Source: Salvelinus alpinus
Taxonomy: Eukaryota; Chordata; Actinopteri; Salmoniformes; Salmonidae
Length of the DNA: 64,000 nucleotides
Assembly (NCBI RefSeq): GCF_045679555.1
Contig: NC_092120.1
Span: 13,319,805 to 13,383,804, forward strand
Reading direction: 5' to 3'
Shown one piece after another: positions 51,526 to 64,000 of the stretch (position 1 is its first letter; the number at the start of each line of letters is the position of its first letter). Made by a program: the position numbers and the translations under genes. The notes under the pieces are model-generated. The model had not been told where the DNA came from. It saw only the letters and a program-made list of their open reading frames with translations, and made no database searches.

Positions 51526-51921
51526 TGTTCCTAGAACGTTTTCAGAACTTCCGTTAGATAACATCTCACTGAAACCTAAAAGGGATCCAACAGGAATATT
51601 ACCTAATATGCTTAGGACGTCCTCTGTGATGCTTTGAGGTTCTTGATGAGGTGCGGGGGTGGTGAATATTGGCTATTTGTCCTTAATTTCATTACCCACT
51701 GTTCTGATTGGCTGCTTTATTCAGTATACCCTGCACTGCCCTTGATTATTGGAGACTTCCTATCCCTAACTCCATCATAGATTTGGAACATTAGCTCAAA
51801 CAGAAATAAGAAATTATATGTATTCTCTATATTTTCTTATGTTCAGAGAATATGGAATATGATGCGTAAGCATTCCTTTGCATAAGCATTCCTCATTTCA
51901 ATGCAAACAGACATGTACACT
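51526..51921. other. Short stretch between elements
   Basis: The beginning resembles the unclassified repeat left of 46164; the rest is unique AT-rich sequence. Confidence 0.35.
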
Positions 51922-52298
51922 TGTAAGGGGTGAGTAACTGGTGGCAGCGAAGTCAGACGCAGGAGAGCAGAACTGGGTAATAACCGGAGCAGTTTAATAT
52001 ACATAATATATAACCACCGGCATCCAGAATAATAAAGAATGGGTACAAAACCCGACGCGCACCAGACAACAAATGTGCACAAGCACTTACAACAAACAAT
52101 AACACACAAAGACATGGGGGGAACAGAGGGTTAAATACACAACACGTAATGAGGGAATGAAAAGCAGGTGTGTGGGAAAACAAGACAAAACAAATGGAAA
52201 ATGAAAAATGGATTGGCCATGGCTAGAAGACCGGTGACGTCGACCGTCGAACACCGCCCGAACAAGGAGAGGAACCGACTTCGGCAGAAGTCGTGACA
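51922..52298 (-). mobile_element. Solo LTR of a second LTR family
   Basis: Plus-strand ends TGTAAGGGGTGAGTAAC and GAAGTCGTGACA. Flanked by a perfect 5-bp duplication ACACT (51917-51921 and 52299-52303). 377 bp with no interior. It resembles a salmonid LTR family distinct from the one at 34-40 kb, although both begin TGTCACG on the sense strand. Confidence 0.82.
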
Positions 52299-52303
52299 AC
52301 ACT

Positions 52304-54215
52304 GCCACACAAACTGCCACTGAAAAGAAAATAAGCCAAACAACTGTTGAAAAACATTAACTCATTTAATTCAATTTCACTTGAAGTCTTCTTCACTTTG
52401 GTATCAATCCATGCATTAATAATGATTGGTACAAAGCATTCTGTATGCTCAATGTCACATTTCACACATTTCACACATCAAACACTATTCTACACATTTA
52501 TCTACTCCACTAGAACACTTCCGTGGTGAAGAAGCTTCTTGCCTTCCCATCTTACTAGCTGAGCTCAGTTAAAGTATTGAGAGTAGGGAGGAAGTACTGA
52601 GCCATCACTATCTCCTGACTACTGCAGCAGAAATGGCAATTCAGCTTATAGCTGGTAATTGTGGTCAGGACACTATGACCTTATTCATGTGTATGGTGAC
52701 TAAGAGGGATGGGGGTGGGGCATACTATTTGTCCCTGGGGTAAGAATTGGCTCCGTCTCATAGACGCCAAGAGATGGAGGGCCACAAGTAATGCTAATTC
52801 TATATGATGTCTCTGCGCTATTGCAGTGAGCTATTTTAGCCTTCCTTGAGTAACATTCTGACGAGAAATATTTGAGCCATGATGTCATCTTTACAAATGA
52901 TATTCCGACATGAGGTTTACAGCTAATCATGCTAACCCTGTCTTATGACTATGTCACAAGGTAGAAAAGTGACAGGATCTGGGTCTGGGTTGAGCAGGCA
53001 GTGTGACAGCAGAGGCAAACAATAAAAGGACAGTTCAACCCATTTATTTTAAGGATTGGTGTTTGCCAAGGTTTCAGCACACAGTTTTTCAATTCAATTC
53101 GATTTCATCGTCTCCATATTTCATTTACATAAACATCCTTTTCTCTTACGTTTAGCTTAAAATCTATGTTAGGTAAAACCATCATACAACTTACAAACCA
53201 AACAAAAAGGGACACAAGCAGCAACACAAGCCAGCAGGCAGGAGTCCATTATCACTTAATCATACAGCACAAAGTACATTTGCCTTGTGCTCTAATGAAA
53301 CATTTCAGCCTTAAGCTCTGTTGCAACATGGATCCACCATGCCTCTGGACTGCATCACTTTCTGTGGGAGTCCGCCTGGAACACAAAAACAAGGGGGTTT
53401 AAATACACAATTAAAAATCACATTATACATTAATCGTCCAATAGGAATGCTTGATTGTTACACATTGTTACATAAAATAATGTAACAATTACCTCTTTGT
53501 AAATGAATGAAATAATTACATGCATAATAATAACCCTGTCAAAAAGTGATTGTTCGCCTCATAGCCTGTTGTATTGACTAGTGTTTCCTAGTACTGTATC
53601 TTCCCCAATTTGTCCACAACCACTACTAAATCCCTTATTAGCTCTGATCTCACAAACCTACAAGGGAAGTCACCTCATTCATAAACACATGCAGATAGAT
53701 GGATTCACCATTTGCAACCATCTTCACTGCATGAGACTGGTTGGTACCCAAGAGTCCTGACTTCTTAGTTGTCTCACACCTGCAACCACTGGTGGGACAG
53801 GAGACATCTCACTCAGAGGCAGAAGATCATATCACCATCATCCCATCTCATCTCTTTGTCTGGTGACAGTGGCTCTCCCACACAGTCAACTAATGGCCTG
53901 CCTTGCCCCTCCCTACGCGAGAGAGAAAGAGAGAGAGTGAGAGAGAGAGAGACAGAGAGAGAGGGAGAAGGGAGTGAGGGTGGGGAGGCTGCAGCCTATC
54001 AGCATCCCCAGGGCCCCTTGCCTGCCTCGCTCCTGCTGCTCGCTGCTCCTGTGGCTCAGTACCAGAGTCTCCTGGCTGGGATCACAACCCTGCGAGTCAG
54101 CCCAGAGAAGATCTGCTGTGTGTGGAACTTCCCAGTCTATTCTCCTGTTTAGTCCTACTCTGTCTCAGTCTGCACTGACAACTCTCTGAGCTGCCCTTCC
54201 ACCATCTCCATCATC
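52304..54215 (+). other. Upstream and 5' untranslated region of ntrk1
   Basis: 52304-53760 shows no gene. A GA-rich tract lies at about 53925-53975, just upstream of the start codon. CTGTCTCAGTCTGCACTGAC and other pyrimidine-rich text up to 54215 is probably 5' untranslated. I cannot fix the transcription start, and I see no clear TATA box. Confidence 0.4.
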
Positions 54216-63812
<9,597 letters not shown>

Positions 63813-64000
63813 GTGAGTTGAATTGCAAAATTTTTACTCAGTTCAGAGATTTAAAAAAAAAGTTTTTACTTTATTATTACTAAGTAATATATGCATGAAT
63901 AGCATATACACGTATAGTTCAATCATTGTAGAAGTAGTCTGACAAGGCTTTATTAGACTTTATTGCATTAGTGGCATTGCTGATTGGATTACTATTAAAC

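Overview
The window reads as nuclear DNA of a salmonid fish (Salmo, Oncorhynchus or Salvelinus type). The evidence is its repeat content: several salmonid Tc1-like transposon families (including Sleeping Beauty-type copies with the IR/DR layout), tRNA-derived salmonid SINEs, Rex1/L2-like LINEs with a TTTGTCACAT-type 3' tail, and a salmonid LTR family. The genes are intron-rich and vertebrate. These family assignments come from recognition by eye, not from a database search.

Host genes. (1) rbm8a, the exon junction complex protein Y14, lies on the minus strand at 17327-20876. It is complete, with six coding exons whose phases agree and a 175-residue product. (2) A small secreted apolipoprotein of the type-4 ice-structuring / 14 kDa apolipoprotein family lies on the plus strand at 23807-24897. 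It encodes 145 residues and has a TATA box, a non-coding first exon and a poly(A) signal. (3) The first five coding exons of a Trk neurotrophin receptor, best matching ntrk1 (TrkA), lie on the plus strand from 54216 and run off the right edge. Two weaker candidates are a possible first exon on the minus strand at 9410 and a RING-like last exon on the minus strand at 26074-26308.

Layout. 1-9.4 kb: a Tc1-like transposon, then mostly unique sequence. 9.9-15.6 kb: one old Tc1-like element stretched to 5.7 kb by insertions nested inside it. 15.7-16.8 kb: small DNA-transposon relics and a SINE. 17-21 kb: rbm8a, with a SINE in intron 4 carrying perfect 15-bp target duplications. 21-26.4 kb: the apolipoprotein gene and the RING-like exon. 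26.4-34 kb: mostly gene-free. 34.4-40.7 kb: a complete-looking non-autonomous LTR element carrying a long proline-rich tandem-repeat ORF, plus two relatives left as solo LTRs. 41-45 kb: a 5'-truncated LINE and a hAT-like relic. 46.2-51.5 kb: a second nest, four DNA elements deep. 52-64 kb: a solo LTR of a second family and the ntrk1 5' half, whose introns hold MITEs, a large CT/TA microsatellite and a second Sleeping Beauty-type copy.

The genes do not form a pathway. Their order (rbm8a, an apoA-II-type apolipoprotein, ntrk1) recalls human 1q21-q23, which suggests conserved synteny. The most notable features are the LTR element with internal minisatellites and the two deeply nested transposon stacks.
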